Notes under the pieces: model-generated
Seen by the model: the letters and a program-made list of their open reading frames with translations, nothing else
What the model was told of the DNA's origin: nothing
Databases searched by the model: none
In this document: one piece after another, positions 48,937 through 62,165 of the stretch
Layout: the number at the start of each line of letters is the position of its first letter
Numbering within the stretch: position 1 is the first letter of the stretch
Program-made: the position numbers and the translations under genes
DNA from: Sedimenticola hydrogenitrophicus
GTDB taxonomy: Bacteria > Pseudomonadota > Gammaproteobacteria > Chromatiales > Chromatiaceae
Reading direction: 5' to 3'
Assembly (NCBI RefSeq): GCF_029017505.1
Contig: NZ_JAQGEI010000005.1
Span: forward strand, 102,940 to 166,939
Length of the DNA stretch: 64,000 nucleotides

Positions 48937-48969
48937 ACGGCATCACCCGTTAGGGTGCTGCCGTTTTTT
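48937..48969 (+). terminator. Intrinsic terminator after tRNA-Leu
   Basis: ACGGCATCACCC and GGGTGCTGCCGT pair over 12 bp with one mismatch around GTTA and are followed by TTTTTT. It ends the secG-tRNA-Leu transcript ahead of the nuo promoter region. Confidence 0.85.
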
Positions 48970-49121
48970 GTGAGTAAAATCAACATAAGTGACTGATTAT
49001 AAAGTTTTTTATTGTCGCTATAAGCTTGACAGATCACCCTCGCTGCTCTACCATTTCGCCCCGTTAATCTTACGGCTGGGACCACTTCCAATGAGAACCC
49101 GGTGAGGAAGGACGAGAGCAA

Positions 49122-49478
49122 ATGTTAGAGAACTATCTACCCGTTCTGGTGTTTTTGGCTGTCGGCCTGATTGTGGGGGTCGTCATGGTTATGATGGGTT
49201 TCGCGCTCGGCACCCGACGTCCTGACAGCGAGAAGCTATCCCCCTATGAGTGCGGTTTCGAGGCATTCGAAGATGCCCGCATGAAGTTCGATGTCAGGTA
49301 TTACCTGGTCGCCATCCTGTTTATTATTTTCGATCTTGAGATTGCTTTTCTGTTTCCCTGGGCCATCGTCCTGGACAAGATCGGCGGGGTCGGACTGGTT
49401 GCCATGACCGTCTTTCTCGGCGTGCTGGTGGTCGGGTTTATCTATGAGTGGAAGAAAGGGGCCCTGGAATGGGAGTAG
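49122..49478 (+). CDS. nuoA: NADH-quinone oxidoreductase subunit A
   Basis: NuoA is a small membrane subunit of complex I (118 residues, three transmembrane helices). The conserved loop [20 protein letters not shown] and the helix [19 protein letters not shown] are present, with the family acidic residues. It is the first gene of a complete 14-gene operon, and the spacing to tRNA-Leu leaves about 150 bp for the promoter. Its stop overlaps the nuoB start. Confidence 0.97.
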   Translation: MLENYLPVLVFLAVGLIVGVVMVMMGFALGTRRPDSEKLSPYECGFEAFEDARMKFDVRYYLVAILFIIFDLEIAFLFPWAIVLDKIGGVGLVAMTVFLGVLVVGFIYEWKKGALEWE

Positions 49479-49951
49479 AAGGCATACTTGAAAAGGGTGT
49501 CATCACCACAAACGCCGACAAGCTGATCAACTGGGCGCGTACCGGCTCCCTCTGGCCGATGACCTTCGGTCTTGCCTGTTGCGCGGTCGAGATGATGCAC
49601 GCAGCCGCCGCGCGCTACGATATGGACCGGTTCGGAATCATCTTCCGCCCCAGTCCCCGTCAGTCGGACGTGATGATTGTGGCGGGTACGCTGGTCAACA
49701 AGATGGCACCGGCGCTGCGCAAGGTCTACGACCAGATGGCCGAGCCCCGCTGGGTCATCTCCATGGGCTCCTGCGCCAATGGGGGCGGTTACTACCACTA
49801 TTCCTATTCCGTGGTGCGGGGTTGCGACCGGGTGGTGCCGGTGGACATCTACGTGCCTGGTTGCCCGCCGACCGCCGAGGCACTCCTCTACGGGGTGATC
49901 CAGTTGCAGGAAAAAATCAAGCGTACCAGCACTATTGCGCGTCAGGACTAG
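49469..49951 (+). CDS. nuoB: NADH-quinone oxidoreductase subunit B
   Basis: NuoB carries iron-sulfur cluster N2, the last cluster before quinone. The 160-residue protein has the cluster cysteines in [28 protein letters not shown] and [11 protein letters not shown]. The ATG at 49469 overlaps the nuoA stop. The frame is open a little further upstream, but this start gives the family N terminus. Confidence 0.97.
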   Translation: MGVEGILEKGVITTNADKLINWARTGSLWPMTFGLACCAVEMMHAAAARYDMDRFGIIFRPSPRQSDVMIVAGTLVNKMAPALRKVYDQMAEPRWVISMGSCANGGGYYHYSYSVVRGCDRVVPVDIYVPGCPPTAEALLYGVIQLQEKIKRTSTIARQD

Positions 49952-50683
49952 GTGAGTCAGGTAATGAACGAAGCAGTCAAGACGAAATCCCAACTTCGCC
50001 ACGAGACATTGCAGGCCAATCTGATTGACCGCTATGCATCGAAGGGCTGCGTGGTAACCGCCGCACTCGGTGAGGTGACGATGGTGGTCCCCCGCGAGCA
50101 GCTGTTGGCGATTGCCACTGAACTCCGTGATGACGCGGCGTTTCAGTTCGAGGAGCTGATCGATGCCTGCGGTATCGATTACGCCGGCTATGGCGAATCC
50201 GAATGGGTGACCCAGGAGGCCTCGGCGGCCGGATTCAATCGGGGTGTGAACCGCCATATAATCGATGTTTCCGCGCGCGGTGAAAACGACCGCTTCGCAG
50301 TGGTCTACCATCTCCTGTCCATGGTGCACAACCAGCGTCTGCGGCTGCGCACCTTTGTCGACGCCCTGCAACCGATAGTCGATTCCGTGGTGGGTATCTG
50401 GCGCGGTGCCGACTGGTTTGAGCGCGAGGCCTTCGATCTGTACGGCATCATGTTCAGCGGCCACCCGGACCTGCGCCGCATTCTTACGGACTATGGATTC
50501 GTCGGTCACCCCTTCCGCAAGGACTTCCCCCTCGAAGGGACTGTCCAGATGCGCTATGACGCCGAGCAGGCGCGTGTCATCTACGAGCCGGTGACGCTCG
50601 ATCCCCGCGTGCTGGTGCCGAAGGTGATCCGCGAAGACAACCGATTTGTGTCCAATGCACAGCAGGACTCCACAGATGCCTGA
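49952..50683 (+). CDS. nuoC: NADH-quinone oxidoreductase subunit C
   Basis: NuoC is a 30-kDa peripheral-arm subunit without cofactors, here separate from NuoD, unlike in E. coli. The 243-residue protein has the signature [40 protein letters not shown] and the C-terminal [19 protein letters not shown]. The GTG at 49952 directly follows the nuoB stop, and ATG at 49964 is an alternative start. Confidence 0.96.
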   Translation: MSQVMNEAVKTKSQLRHETLQANLIDRYASKGCVVTAALGEVTMVVPREQLLAIATELRDDAAFQFEELIDACGIDYAGYGESEWVTQEASAAGFNRGVNRHIIDVSARGENDRFAVVYHLLSMVHNQRLRLRTFVDALQPIVDSVVGIWRGADWFEREAFDLYGIMFSGHPDLRRILTDYGFVGHPFRKDFPLEGTVQMRYDAEQARVIYEPVTLDPRVLVPKVIREDNRFVSNAQQDSTDA

Positions 50684-51929
50684 GATTCGTAATTACACCC
50701 TCAACTTCGGCCCCCAACATCCTGCCGCGCATGGGGTGCTGCGTCTGGTGCTTGAGATGGATGGCGAAGTCATTGAACGCGCCGATCCGCACATCGGACT
50801 GTTGCATCGCGCCACGGAGAAACTGGCGGAGAGCAAGCCCTACAACCAGACGATTCCTTACATGGATCGACTCGACTACGTCTCCATGATGTGCAGCGAA
50901 CATGGCTATGTCATGGCGATTGAGAAGCTGCTGGGCGTCGAGGTGCCGTTGCGGGCCAAGTATATCCGCACCCTGTTCGACGAGATCACCCGGATACTGA
51001 ACCACCTGATGTGGTTGGGTACCCATGCGCTGGATGTCGGTGCGATGACGGTGTTCCTTTACGCCTTCCGTGAGCGTGAGGATCTGATGGACTGCTACGA
51101 GGCGGTCTCGGGAGCGCGCATGCACGCCGCCTACTACCGCGTGGGTGGCGTCTATCGGGATCTGCCGGAGGTGATGCCGCGCTATGCCAACAATCAGTTC
51201 CGCAGCGATGCCGACATCGCGCGTAAAAACGAGACCCGCCAGGGATCGCTGCTGGATTTCATTGATGATTTTGCCAACCGCTTCCCGGGGTTGGTGGACG
51301 AATACGAGACCTTGCTGACGGATAACCGTATCTGGAAACAGCGCACCGTTGGCATCGGCGTGGTGACGCCGGAGCGCGCCAGGCAGCTGTCGTTTACCGG
51401 GCCGATGGTACGTGGCTCGGGCCTGGCCTGGGATCTGCGCAAGAAGCAGCCCTATGCGGCCTATGACCGGGTTGATTTCGATATCCCGGTAGGGGTGAAC
51501 GGCGACTGCTATGATCGCTATCTGGTGCGGGTCGAGGAGCTGCGTCAGTCCACCCGGATTATCAAGCAGTGTGTCCAGTGGCTGCGCGAGAATCCGGGCC
51601 CGGTGATTGTGCAGGATCACAAGATTTCACCGCCTGCCCGCGACTACATGAAAGGGGACATGGAGAGTCTGATCCACCATTTCAAACTGTTCACCGAGGG
51701 ATATTGCCCGCCGGCCGGCGAGGCCTATGCGGCTGTCGAGGCGCCCAAGGGTGAGTTTGGCTGTTACGTGGTTTCCGACGGCAGCAACAAACCGTTCCGG
51801 CTGAAGATCCGCGCTCCCGGTTTCGCGCATCTGGCGGCGATGGACGAGATGGTCAAAGGCCACATGCTGGCCGACGTGGTGGCGGTGATCGGCACCATGG
51901 ATGTTGTATTCGGGGAGATTGATCGCTGA
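50676..51929 (+). CDS. nuoD: NADH-quinone oxidoreductase subunit D
   Basis: NuoD is the 49-kDa subunit that forms the quinone pocket with NuoB. The 417-residue protein starts at 50676, overlapping the nuoC stop. The family start [20 protein letters not shown] contains the quinone-site histidine. [21 protein letters not shown] [17 protein letters not shown] and the closing DVVFGEIDR are present. Length is normal. Confidence 0.97.
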   Translation: MPEIRNYTLNFGPQHPAAHGVLRLVLEMDGEVIERADPHIGLLHRATEKLAESKPYNQTIPYMDRLDYVSMMCSEHGYVMAIEKLLGVEVPLRAKYIRTLFDEITRILNHLMWLGTHALDVGAMTVFLYAFREREDLMDCYEAVSGARMHAAYYRVGGVYRDLPEVMPRYANNQFRSDADIARKNETRQGSLLDFIDDFANRFPGLVDEYETLLTDNRIWKQRTVGIGVVTPERARQLSFTGPMVRGSGLAWDLRKKQPYAAYDRVDFDIPVGVNGDCYDRYLVRVEELRQSTRIIKQCVQWLRENPGPVIVQDHKISPPARDYMKGDMESLIHHFKLFTEGYCPPAGEAYAAVEAPKGEFGCYVVSDGSNKPFRLKIRAPGFAHLAAMDEMVKGHMLADVVAVIGTMDVVFGEIDR

Positions 51930-52459
51930 TGGGCTTCAAGAATTTACCAATGACCACGGTCAAGCCGACGGAGAACAAGGAGCAGCTGTTCTCCGCGGAA
52001 ATACGGGCGGAGATCGATGCCTGGGTTGCAAAATACCCGGAAGGCTGGCAACAGTCCGCGGTCATGGCGGCACTGCGCATCGTGCAGGATGACAGCGGTG
52101 GATCCCTTACGCAGGAGTTGATGGACAAGGTGGCCGCCTACCTGGACATGCCACCCATTTCCGTCTATGAAGTAGCCACCTTCTACTCGATGTACGAACG
52201 CAACAAGGTCGGTAAACACAAAGTCTGCGTCTGTACCAATGTCTCCTGCATGATCAACGGTTCCGACAAACTGGTCGACCATATGGAGAAGAAGCTCGGT
52301 ATCACCCTGGGACAGACCACGGAAGATGGCAAGTTCACCCTGAAAGAGGTGGAGTGCCTCGGTGCCTGCGGCGGCGCCCCAATGTTCCAGATCGGCACCA
52401 AGTATTACGAGAACCTGACGCCTGAACTGGTCGATTCCATTCTGGACGGGCTGGAGTAA
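51929..52459 (+). CDS. nuoE: NADH-quinone oxidoreductase subunit E
   Basis: NuoE is the thioredoxin-like 24-kDa subunit carrying the [2Fe-2S] cluster N1a. The four ligand cysteines are in [10 protein letters not shown] and [11 protein letters not shown]. The [19 protein letters not shown] segment is family-typical. The 176-residue frame starts on the last base of nuoD. Confidence 0.96.
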   Translation: MGFKNLPMTTVKPTENKEQLFSAEIRAEIDAWVAKYPEGWQQSAVMAALRIVQDDSGGSLTQELMDKVAAYLDMPPISVYEVATFYSMYERNKVGKHKVCVCTNVSCMINGSDKLVDHMEKKLGITLGQTTEDGKFTLKEVECLGACGGAPMFQIGTKYYENLTPELVDSILDGLE

Positions 52460-52464
52460 GCATC

Positions 52465-53733
52465 ATGGCAAACGAAGTCTGTCTCAGAAATAATGATCTC
52501 GAGCGCCCCTGGCTGCTGGAAACCTACCAGAGCCGTGGCGGCTACTCCGCGCTGATCAAGATCCTCAAGGAGAAAACCCCTCCCGAGCAGGTGATCGAGG
52601 AGGTCAAGTCCTCCGGGCTGCGCGGTCGTGGCGGCGCGGGTTTTCCGACCGGCCTGAAGTGGAGCTTTATCTCCCGCAATGCCCCGGGACAGAAATATGT
52701 GGTGTGCAACTCGGACGAGGGCGAGCCCGGTACCTTCAAGGATCGCGATATCCTGCGTTACAACCCGCATCAGCTGATCGAGGGCATGATCATCGCCGGC
52801 TATGCCATCGGCGCCACCGTCGGCTACAACTATATCCGCGGCGAGTTCTGGGAGCCCTACGAACGCTTCGAGGCAGCACTGGAGGAGGCCCGTGCGGCCG
52901 GCTTCCTGGGCAACAACCTGCTCGGTTCCGGATTTGATTTCCAGCTCCATTCGCACCTGGGTGGCGGTGCCTATATCTGTGGTGAAGAGACCGCGCTGTT
53001 GGAGTCCATCGAAGGCAAGAAGGGGCAGCCCCGTTACAAGCCGCCGTTCCCCGCCCACTTCGGGCTCTATGGCCGGCCGACCATTATCAACAACACCGAA
53101 TCACTGGCCTCCATCCCGGTCATCATGGAGAAGGGCGGCGAGTGGTTCAAGCAGCTGGGCGTGGAAAACAGCGGCGGCTCCAAGCTGTTCTCCATCTCCG
53201 GCAATCTGAACAACCCCGGGGTGTTCGAGATCCCGCTGGGTACGCCGTTCTCGGAATTGCTGGAGATGGCGGGCGGCATGAAGGATGGCCGCAAGATCAA
53301 GGCCGTCATCCCCGGTGGCTCCTCCGCGCCCATCATCCCGGGTGAGCAGATGATGGAGCTGACCATGGACTACGATTCGATCGCCAAGGCCGGCTCCATG
53401 CTCGGTTCCGGGGCGGTAATCGTGCTGGATGACACCAACTGCATGGTCAAGGTACTGGAGCGCATGTCCTACTTCTATTTTGAAGAGTCCTGCGGACAGT
53501 GCACGCCCTGTCGCGAAGGTACCGGCTGGCTCTACCGGGTGATCAACCGGATCGAGCGCGGTGACGGCCGTCCCGAAGACCTGGCACTGCTTGACGACGT
53601 CACGCAGAAGATTGCCGGGCGCACCATCTGTGCCCTGGGCGATGCCGCCGCCATGCCGGTACAAGGCATGCTGAAGCACTTCAGGCATGAGTTCGAGTAT
53701 CACATTGAACACAAGAAATGCATGGTCGGCTGA
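52465..53733 (+). CDS. nuoF: NADH-quinone oxidoreductase subunit F
   Basis: NuoF binds NADH and FMN and carries cluster N3. The 422-residue protein has the nucleotide-binding glycine motif [17 protein letters not shown], the FMN region [17 protein letters not shown] and [20 protein letters not shown]. The N3 cysteines are in [13 protein letters not shown] plus the later [12 protein letters not shown]. It is separated from nuoE by five bases. Confidence 0.97.
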   Translation: MANEVCLRNNDLERPWLLETYQSRGGYSALIKILKEKTPPEQVIEEVKSSGLRGRGGAGFPTGLKWSFISRNAPGQKYVVCNSDEGEPGTFKDRDILRYNPHQLIEGMIIAGYAIGATVGYNYIRGEFWEPYERFEAALEEARAAGFLGNNLLGSGFDFQLHSHLGGGAYICGEETALLESIEGKKGQPRYKPPFPAHFGLYGRPTIINNTESLASIPVIMEKGGEWFKQLGVENSGGSKLFSISGNLNNPGVFEIPLGTPFSELLEMAGGMKDGRKIKAVIPGGSSAPIIPGEQMMELTMDYDSIAKAGSMLGSGAVIVLDDTNCMVKVLERMSYFYFEESCGQCTPCREGTGWLYRVINRIERGDGRPEDLALLDDVTQKIAGRTICALGDAAAMPVQGMLKHFRHEFEYHIEHKKCMVG

Positions 53734-53787
53734 GGCCTCACCCTGTATTGAACGTTATTTACGGCTACTGGTTAGAGAACTAAATCA

Positions 53788-56094
<2,307 letters not shown>

Positions 56095-56097
56095 GCG

Positions 56098-57150
56098 ATG
56101 GAATCATTGATAACTCTCTGGGAATGGCTCGGTCAGAATCTGATCGTTCTGCAGATCCTGATTAAAATCGTGGTGATCGTCGCGCCGCTGATGCTCTGTG
56201 TGGCCTACTTTACCTACGCGGAGCGCAAGCTTATCGGCTATATGCAGGTGCGTATCGGTCCCAACCGGGTCGGGCCCAAGGGCTGGTTGCAGCCGATTGC
56301 CGATGCGGTCAAGCTGATGTTCAAGGAGATCGTGATCCCGACCAAGGCCAACAAGGTCCTGTTCCTGATCGCACCCCTGCTGACCCTGGGTCCCGCGCTC
56401 GCCGCCTGGGCCGTGTTCCCCTTTTCCGAAGGTTTGGTGCTGGCCGATCTGAATGCCGGACTGCTCTATATCCTGGCCCTCACCTCGATCGGCGTGTATG
56501 GCGTCATCATCGCCGGCTGGGCGTCCAACTCCAAGTACGCCTTCCTGGGCGCGATGCGCTCGGCGGCGCAGATCGTCGCCTACGAGATCGCCATGGGGTT
56601 CGCCCTGGTGGGTGTGCTGGTGGCGGCGGGCAGCCTCAACCTGGGCGAGATCGTGCGCGCCCAGCAGAGCGAGGCCGGCATCTTCGGCTGGTTCTGGCTG
56701 CCGCTGTTCCCGCTGTTCCTGATCTATTTCATCTCCGGTGTCGCCGAGACCAACCGCGCGCCGTTCGACGTGGCCGAGGGTGAGTCGGAGATCGTCGCCG
56801 GTTTCCATGTGGAATATTCCGGTATGCCGTTCGCCGTATTCTTCCTCGGTGAATACGCCAACATGATCCTGATATCCGCCCTGACTGCGTTGCTGTTCCT
56901 GGGCGGGTGGTTGTCGCCGCTGCCGGCCAGCTGGGTCGATGGGGTGTTCCTGCTGGGCGACGGGATTCACTGGTTGTTCCTGAAGGCCGCGTTTGCCGGT
57001 TTCTTCTTCCTCTGGTTCCGCGCCACATTCCCGCGTTATCGCTATGATCAGATCATGCGTCTGGGATGGAAGGTTTTTATTCCCATCACCATCGTCTGGA
57101 TTCTGGTGGTCGGGATCATGGTCGTCTATCGATTTGCCTGGTTTAGCTGA
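56098..57150 (+). CDS. nuoH: NADH-quinone oxidoreductase subunit H
   Basis: NuoH is the membrane subunit at the quinone-site entrance (350 residues, eight to nine helices). Signatures are [20 protein letters not shown] and [19 protein letters not shown] near the start. The loop [20 protein letters not shown] and the closing [19 protein letters not shown] are also present. It starts three bases after nuoG. Confidence 0.97.
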   Translation: MESLITLWEWLGQNLIVLQILIKIVVIVAPLMLCVAYFTYAERKLIGYMQVRIGPNRVGPKGWLQPIADAVKLMFKEIVIPTKANKVLFLIAPLLTLGPALAAWAVFPFSEGLVLADLNAGLLYILALTSIGVYGVIIAGWASNSKYAFLGAMRSAAQIVAYEIAMGFALVGVLVAAGSLNLGEIVRAQQSEAGIFGWFWLPLFPLFLIYFISGVAETNRAPFDVAEGESEIVAGFHVEYSGMPFAVFFLGEYANMILISALTALLFLGGWLSPLPASWVDGVFLLGDGIHWLFLKAAFAGFFFLWFRATFPRYRYDQIMRLGWKVFIPITIVWILVVGIMVVYRFAWFS

Positions 57151-57163
57151 GGTTGGATGAAAG

Positions 57164-57655
57164 ATGAAAATGCTGAGCGATTACATCAAAAGTCTGGCCA
57201 TGCTGGAGCTCCTCAAGGGTTTGGGGGTGACCGGCGGATACATGTTCAAAAAGAAGTTCACGGTCCAGTATCCCGAAGAGAAGGCGCCGATCTCGCCGCG
57301 CTTCCGGGGACTGCATGCCCTGCGGCGTTACGAGAATGGCGAGGAGCGCTGCATTGCCTGCAAGCTGTGCGAGGCGACCTGTCCGGCTGTGGCGATCACC
57401 ATCGAAGTGGCGCCCCCGCTCGCGGACGGTTCACGGCGTACCTCACGCTACGACATCGACCTGTTCAAATGCATCTTCTGTGGTTACTGCCAGGAGGCCT
57501 GTCCGGTTGACGCGATTGTCGAGACACCGATTTACGAGTACCACTTTGAAAATCGTCATGACGCCGTGATGACCAAGGCAAATCTGCTGGCCCATGGCGA
57601 CACTCATGAAGCGGCACTGGCCGACTGCATCCGTGCAGACGGCAAGTATCGGTAA
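57164..57655 (+). CDS. nuoI: NADH-quinone oxidoreductase subunit I
   Basis: NuoI carries the two [4Fe-4S] clusters N6a and N6b that link the peripheral clusters to N2. The 163-residue protein has the paired ferredoxin motifs [16 protein letters not shown] and [16 protein letters not shown], preceded by the family segment [18 protein letters not shown]. It starts 13 bp after nuoH. Confidence 0.97.
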   Translation: MKMLSDYIKSLAMLELLKGLGVTGGYMFKKKFTVQYPEEKAPISPRFRGLHALRRYENGEERCIACKLCEATCPAVAITIEVAPPLADGSRRTSRYDIDLFKCIFCGYCQEACPVDAIVETPIYEYHFENRHDAVMTKANLLAHGDTHEAALADCIRADGKYR

Positions 57656-57689
57656 TAGTGGTTTTTAGAAACTGAAACTGGAATAACCC

Positions 57690-58289
57690 ATGACATTCGA
57701 GAAGTTTGTCTTTTATCTGTTTGCCGCCATCCTGGTGTATGCCGCCACAATGGTGATCACCCGGCGCAATCCGGTGCATTCGGCACTGTTCCTGGTGCTG
57801 GCCTTTTTCGCCAGTGCCGGTATCTGGCTGCTGGCGGAGGCCGAGTTCCTTGCCATCGTGCTGATCCTCGTCTACGTGGGCGCGGTCATGGTGCTGTTCC
57901 TGTTTGTGGTGATGATGCTGGATATCGATCTCGCCACCCTGCGCGCCGGGTTCATCAACTATATGCCGGTCGGCGCACTGATGGCCCTGGTGATGGCGAT
58001 CGAGATATTCCTGGTCGTCGGCCCCGGTAACTTCGGTCTCGACAAGATGCCGGCCCCGGCGGCGCGTCCGTCCAGTTACAACAATACCGAGGAGCTGGGC
58101 AGCGTCCTCTATACCGTCTACATGTATCAGTTCGAAGTGGCGGCCGTCATCCTGCTGGTGGGCATCATCGCGGCAATCGGGCTGACCATGCGCAAGCGTC
58201 CCGAGACCAAGTATCAGAACCCGTCGTTGCAGGTTCGGGTGAAAAAGGCCGATCGCCTGCGGGTGATCAAGATGGATGCAGAGGATTGA
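57690..58289 (+). CDS. nuoJ: NADH-quinone oxidoreductase subunit J
   Basis: NuoJ is a five-helix membrane subunit (199 residues) equivalent to mitochondrial ND6. The conserved helix with the pi-bulge is [20 protein letters not shown], and the early [16 protein letters not shown] block is typical. Its C-terminal basic tail overlaps no neighbour. nuoK follows after 11 bp. Confidence 0.96.
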   Translation: MTFEKFVFYLFAAILVYAATMVITRRNPVHSALFLVLAFFASAGIWLLAEAEFLAIVLILVYVGAVMVLFLFVVMMLDIDLATLRAGFINYMPVGALMALVMAIEIFLVVGPGNFGLDKMPAPAARPSSYNNTEELGSVLYTVYMYQFEVAAVILLVGIIAAIGLTMRKRPETKYQNPSLQVRVKKADRLRVIKMDAED

Positions 58290-58300
58290 CTGGAGCCGAC

Positions 58301-58606
58301 ATGATTGCACTATCAGACTATCTCATACTCGGCGCAATACTGTTTTCACTCAGCGTCACGGGCATTTTCCTGAACCGGAAGAATGTCATCATCCTGTTGA
58401 TGTGCGTGGAACTGATGTTGCTGGCCGTGAATATCAATTTCGTCGCTTTCTCCCACTTCCTCGGCGATAACGCCGGACAGGTGTTCGTATTCTTTATCCT
58501 GACCGTGGCGGCCGCCGAGGCGGCTATCGGCCTGGCGATTCTTGTGGTGCTGTTCCGCAACACGCGCACCATTAATGTTGAAGATCTGGATTCTCTCAAG
58601 GGTTAA
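58301..58606 (+). CDS. nuoK: NADH-quinone oxidoreductase subunit K
   Basis: NuoK is a three-helix subunit (101 residues) with the two conserved membrane glutamates of the proton path, in [18 protein letters not shown] and [19 protein letters not shown]. The start at 58301 is preferred over 58286 because it gives the family N terminus [15 protein letters not shown]. nuoL starts two bases after its stop. Confidence 0.97.
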   Translation: MIALSDYLILGAILFSLSVTGIFLNRKNVIILLMCVELMLLAVNINFVAFSHFLGDNAGQVFVFFILTVAAAEAAIGLAILVVLFRNTRTINVEDLDSLKG

Positions 58607-58608
58607 GC

Positions 58609-60597
58609 ATGGACAAGATATACCTCCTTATCGTGCTGGCGCCCCTGATTGGCGCAATCATCGCCGGCTTTCTGGGTTCGCGTATTGGGCGAGCCGGGGC
58701 GCACTGGGTCGCCAGCGGCGGCGTCGGTCTCTCCATGCTGCTTTCGTTCTACGTGTTGCTCCAGTTCATCAACGGCACTACCGAGGTCTATAACGACAGC
58801 GTCTATACCTGGATGGTCAGTGACGGTATCCGCATGGAGATCGGGTTCCTGGTGGACCAGCTGACCGCCATGATGATGGCGGTGGTGACCTTCGTCTCTT
58901 TCTGTGTGCATATCTACACCATCGGCTATATGGCCCATGATGAGGAGAACTGGCCGAATAGCAGTCTGGCCGGTACCAACAGTTACCAGCGCTTCTTCAG
59001 CTATATCTCGCTGTTTACCTTCTCCATGCTGATGCTGGTCATGTCCAACAACTTCCTGCAGCTGTTCTTCGGCTGGGAAGCGGTGGGCCTGGTCTCCTAT
59101 CTGCTGATCGGCTTCTGGTCGGTGCGGGAGACCGCGGTATTCGCCAACCTCAAGGCTTTCATTGTCAACCGCGTCGGTGACTTCGGTTTTATCCTGGGTA
59201 TCGCGGCGGTCGCCATGTATACCAATAGCCTGGATTATGCCGAGGTGTTCAAACTGGCACCGGGCCTGGCGGATACCCAGATCACCGTGCTGGGTGATAC
59301 CGGCTGGTCGCTGATGACGGTGATCTGCATCTGCCTGTTCATCGGTGCCATGGGCAAGTCGGCGCAGGTGCCGCTGCATGTCTGGCTGCCCGATTCGATG
59401 GAAGGCCCGACCCCGATCTCGGCACTGATCCATGCCGCCACCATGGTGACCGCCGGTGTCTTCATGGTCACCCGCATGTCGCCGCTCTATGAGCTGTCCG
59501 AGACGGCACTCACCTTTGTCCTGGTGATCGGCGCCACCACGGCCCTGTTCACCGGGCTTATCGGCGTGGTGCAGAACGACATCAAGCGGGTGGTGGCTTA
59601 TTCGACCCTGTCCCAGCTCGGTTACATGATGGTGGCCCTCGGTGTCTCCGCCTATGCCGCCGGCGTGTTCCACCTGATGACCCACGCCTTCTTCAAGGCA
59701 CTGCTGTTCCTGGCCGCCGGTTCGGTGATTATCGGCATGCACCATGATCAGGATATTCGCAACATGGGCGGTATCCGCAAATACATGAAGATCACCTGGA
59801 TTACCGCGCTGATCGGCTCGCTGGCGCTGATCGGTCTGCCGGGCTCTTCGGGGTTCTTCTCCAAGGACGCCATTATCGAGGCGGTGCATCACTCAACCAT
59901 CGCCGGATCAGGCTATGCCTATTTCGCCGTGGTCGCCGGCGTGTTCGTGACGGCGCTCTACAGCTTCCGTATGTACTTCCTGGTGTTCCATGGTAGCGGA
60001 CCGCGGGACGAGCATGCCAAGGCACACCTGCACGAATCGCCCAAGGTGGTGACCGTGCCGCTGATCCTGCTGGCCGTGCCGTCCCTGTTCATCGGTATGT
60101 TCACCGTGAGCGACATGGTGTTCGGCGACTGGTTCAAGGATTCGATCTTTGTCCTGCCTGAGCACAATACCCTGGGCCAGATCGAGTTCCAGGGTACCTG
60201 GGCCTTCTTTACCCACGGTATTTTCGCCCTGCCGACCCTGCTGGCCGCGGCGGGCGTGGCGGTTGCCTTTGTCTTCTACATGATGAGGCCGTCCCTGGCG
60301 GAGAGCTGGAAAAAGCGCTTCCAGAGCGTCGGCATCTACCAGATGCTGGACAAGAAATACGGCTTTGACGAAACCTATCAGGCGCTGTTTGCCGGGGGCA
60401 GTCGGGGCATCGGAAACCTGTTCTGGAATATGGGTGACCGGGGCCTGATCGACGGCCTGATCATCAACGGCTCCGCCCGTTCGATCGATCGCTTCGCCGG
60501 TTGGGTGCGCAACATCCAGACCGGTTATCTCTTCCATTACGCAATTGCCATGATTCTGGGTCTGCTGATTCTGCTGACCTGGTTCGTGATCGCTTAA
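58609..60597 (+). CDS. nuoL: NADH-quinone oxidoreductase subunit L
   Basis: NuoL is the distal antiporter-like proton-pumping subunit (662 residues) with the long lateral helix at its C terminus. It has FFGWEAVGLVSYLLIGFW with the TM5 glutamate, GAMGKSAQVPLHVWLPDSME with the TM7 lysine, HAATMVTAGVFMVTRMSP and KRVVAYSTLSQLGYMMVALG. Length is normal. Confidence 0.97.
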   Translation: MDKIYLLIVLAPLIGAIIAGFLGSRIGRAGAHWVASGGVGLSMLLSFYVLLQFINGTTEVYNDSVYTWMVSDGIRMEIGFLVDQLTAMMMAVVTFVSFCVHIYTIGYMAHDEENWPNSSLAGTNSYQRFFSYISLFTFSMLMLVMSNNFLQLFFGWEAVGLVSYLLIGFWSVRETAVFANLKAFIVNRVGDFGFILGIAAVAMYTNSLDYAEVFKLAPGLADTQITVLGDTGWSLMTVICICLFIGAMGKSAQVPLHVWLPDSMEGPTPISALIHAATMVTAGVFMVTRMSPLYELSETALTFVLVIGATTALFTGLIGVVQNDIKRVVAYSTLSQLGYMMVALGVSAYAAGVFHLMTHAFFKALLFLAAGSVIIGMHHDQDIRNMGGIRKYMKITWITALIGSLALIGLPGSSGFFSKDAIIEAVHHSTIAGSGYAYFAVVAGVFVTALYSFRMYFLVFHGSGPRDEHAKAHLHESPKVVTVPLILLAVPSLFIGMFTVSDMVFGDWFKDSIFVLPEHNTLGQIEFQGTWAFFTHGIFALPTLLAAAGVAVAFVFYMMRPSLAESWKKRFQSVGIYQMLDKKYGFDETYQALFAGGSRGIGNLFWNMGDRGLIDGLIINGSARSIDRFAGWVRNIQTGYLFHYAIAMILGLLILLTWFVIA

Positions 60598-60616
60598 GCA
60601 AGGTAGGACGCATCGC

Positions 60617-62134
60617 ATGTTAGCAGACTGGCCCATACTCAGTTTGACCATCTGGTTGCCCATCGTGGGTGGCTTCCTGGTTCTCGCAAGTGGAGACAGG
60701 GCGGCCAATGCCACCCGCTGGACGGCCCTGACCTTTGCGATTCTCACGTTTCTCGTGAGTCTGCCGCTCTATTCGAGTTTCGACTCGACCAGCGTCGGCA
60801 TGCAGTTCGTGGAACGCGCGACCTGGATCGAACTGTTCAAGATCGAGTACTACCTGGGTGTCGACGGCATCTCCATGCCGCTGATCATCCTCACCACCTT
60901 TATCTCGGTCTTTGTGATCATCGCCGGCTGGGAGGTGATTCAGTACAAGCCCTCCCATTACATGGCGGCGTTCCTGATCATGGAAGGCGTCATGGTGGGT
61001 GTGTTCTCCTCGCTCGATGCCATGCTGTTCTATGTATTCTGGGAAGCGATGCTGATTCCGATGTTCCTGATCATCGGCGTCTGGGGCGGACCCAACCGGG
61101 TCTATGCCACCATCAAGTTCTTCCTCTACACCTTCTTCGGCTCGGTGTTCATGCTGGTCGCGCTGATCTACATGTATTTCCAGGCCGGCAGCTTCGACAT
61201 CCTGGCGTTCCACGACCTGAAGATGGGGCTGGAGGTACAGGTGCTGATCTTTATCGCCTTCCTGCTGGCCTTCGCGGTCAAGGTGCCGATGTGGCCGGTG
61301 CACACCTGGTTGCCGGACGCCCATGTCGAGGCGCCGACCGGCGGTTCGGTCATCCTGGCGGCCATCATGCTGAAGATCGGTGGCTACGGCTTCCTGCGCT
61401 TCAGTCTGCCGATCACGCCGGATGCCAGCAGCTACCTGGATTGGCTGATCATCACCATGTCCCTGATCGCCGTGGTCTACATCGGCTTCGTGGCGCTGGT
61501 GCAGCAGGACATGAAGAAGCTGATCGCCTATTCATCCATCGCCCACATGGGCTTTGTCACGCTGGGCTTCTTTATCGTGTTCATTATCGCCCGGAGCACC
61601 GAATCCACCGGCGGTGCCATGATGGGCGTGGAAGGCGGCATGGTGCAGATGGTATCCCACGGCTTCATCTCCGCCGCCATGTTCCTCTGTGTCGGCGTGC
61701 TGTATGACCGTATCCACAGCCGCGAGATCGCCGACTACGGTGGTGTGGTCCACACCATGCCGATCTTCGCCGGCTTCATGGTGTTCTTCGCCATGGCCAA
61801 CGCCGGACTGCCGGGTACCTCCGGATTTGTCGGCGAGTTCATGGTGATCCTGGCCAGTTTCCGCGCCGACTTCTGGTTTGCCTTCCTTGCCGCCACGACA
61901 CTGATTATCGGTGCCGCCTACACCCTGTGGATGGTCAAGCGGGTGATGTTTGGGGCGGTTGGCAACGATAAGGTCGCGGCACTGAAGGATATCAACGGGC
62001 GTGAGTTCCTGGTGCTTGGCTCCCTGGCGGCCGCCGTGCTGATCCTCGGTCTCTGGCCCGCGCCGCTGGTCGAGGTGATGGACGTCTCTGTCGCCAACCT
62101 GCTGAAACATATTGCTGTAACAAAAATACCCTAA
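60617..62134 (+). CDS. nuoM: NADH-quinone oxidoreductase subunit M
   Basis: NuoM is the second antiporter-like subunit (505 residues). Landmarks are FWEAMLIPMFLIIGVWGG with the key glutamate, AFAVKVPMWPVHTWLPDAHV with the lysine, EAPTGGSVILAAIMLKIGGY, KKLIAYSSIAHMGFVTLG and GLPGTSGFVGEF. It starts 19 bp after nuoL. Confidence 0.97.
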   Translation: MLADWPILSLTIWLPIVGGFLVLASGDRAANATRWTALTFAILTFLVSLPLYSSFDSTSVGMQFVERATWIELFKIEYYLGVDGISMPLIILTTFISVFVIIAGWEVIQYKPSHYMAAFLIMEGVMVGVFSSLDAMLFYVFWEAMLIPMFLIIGVWGGPNRVYATIKFFLYTFFGSVFMLVALIYMYFQAGSFDILAFHDLKMGLEVQVLIFIAFLLAFAVKVPMWPVHTWLPDAHVEAPTGGSVILAAIMLKIGGYGFLRFSLPITPDASSYLDWLIITMSLIAVVYIGFVALVQQDMKKLIAYSSIAHMGFVTLGFFIVFIIARSTESTGGAMMGVEGGMVQMVSHGFISAAMFLCVGVLYDRIHSREIADYGGVVHTMPIFAGFMVFFAMANAGLPGTSGFVGEFMVILASFRADFWFAFLAATTLIIGAAYTLWMVKRVMFGAVGNDKVAALKDINGREFLVLGSLAAAVLILGLWPAPLVEVMDVSVANLLKHIAVTKIP

Positions 62135-62165
62135 CCGGCCCTATTCAAGGAATTGGTGAGATTCG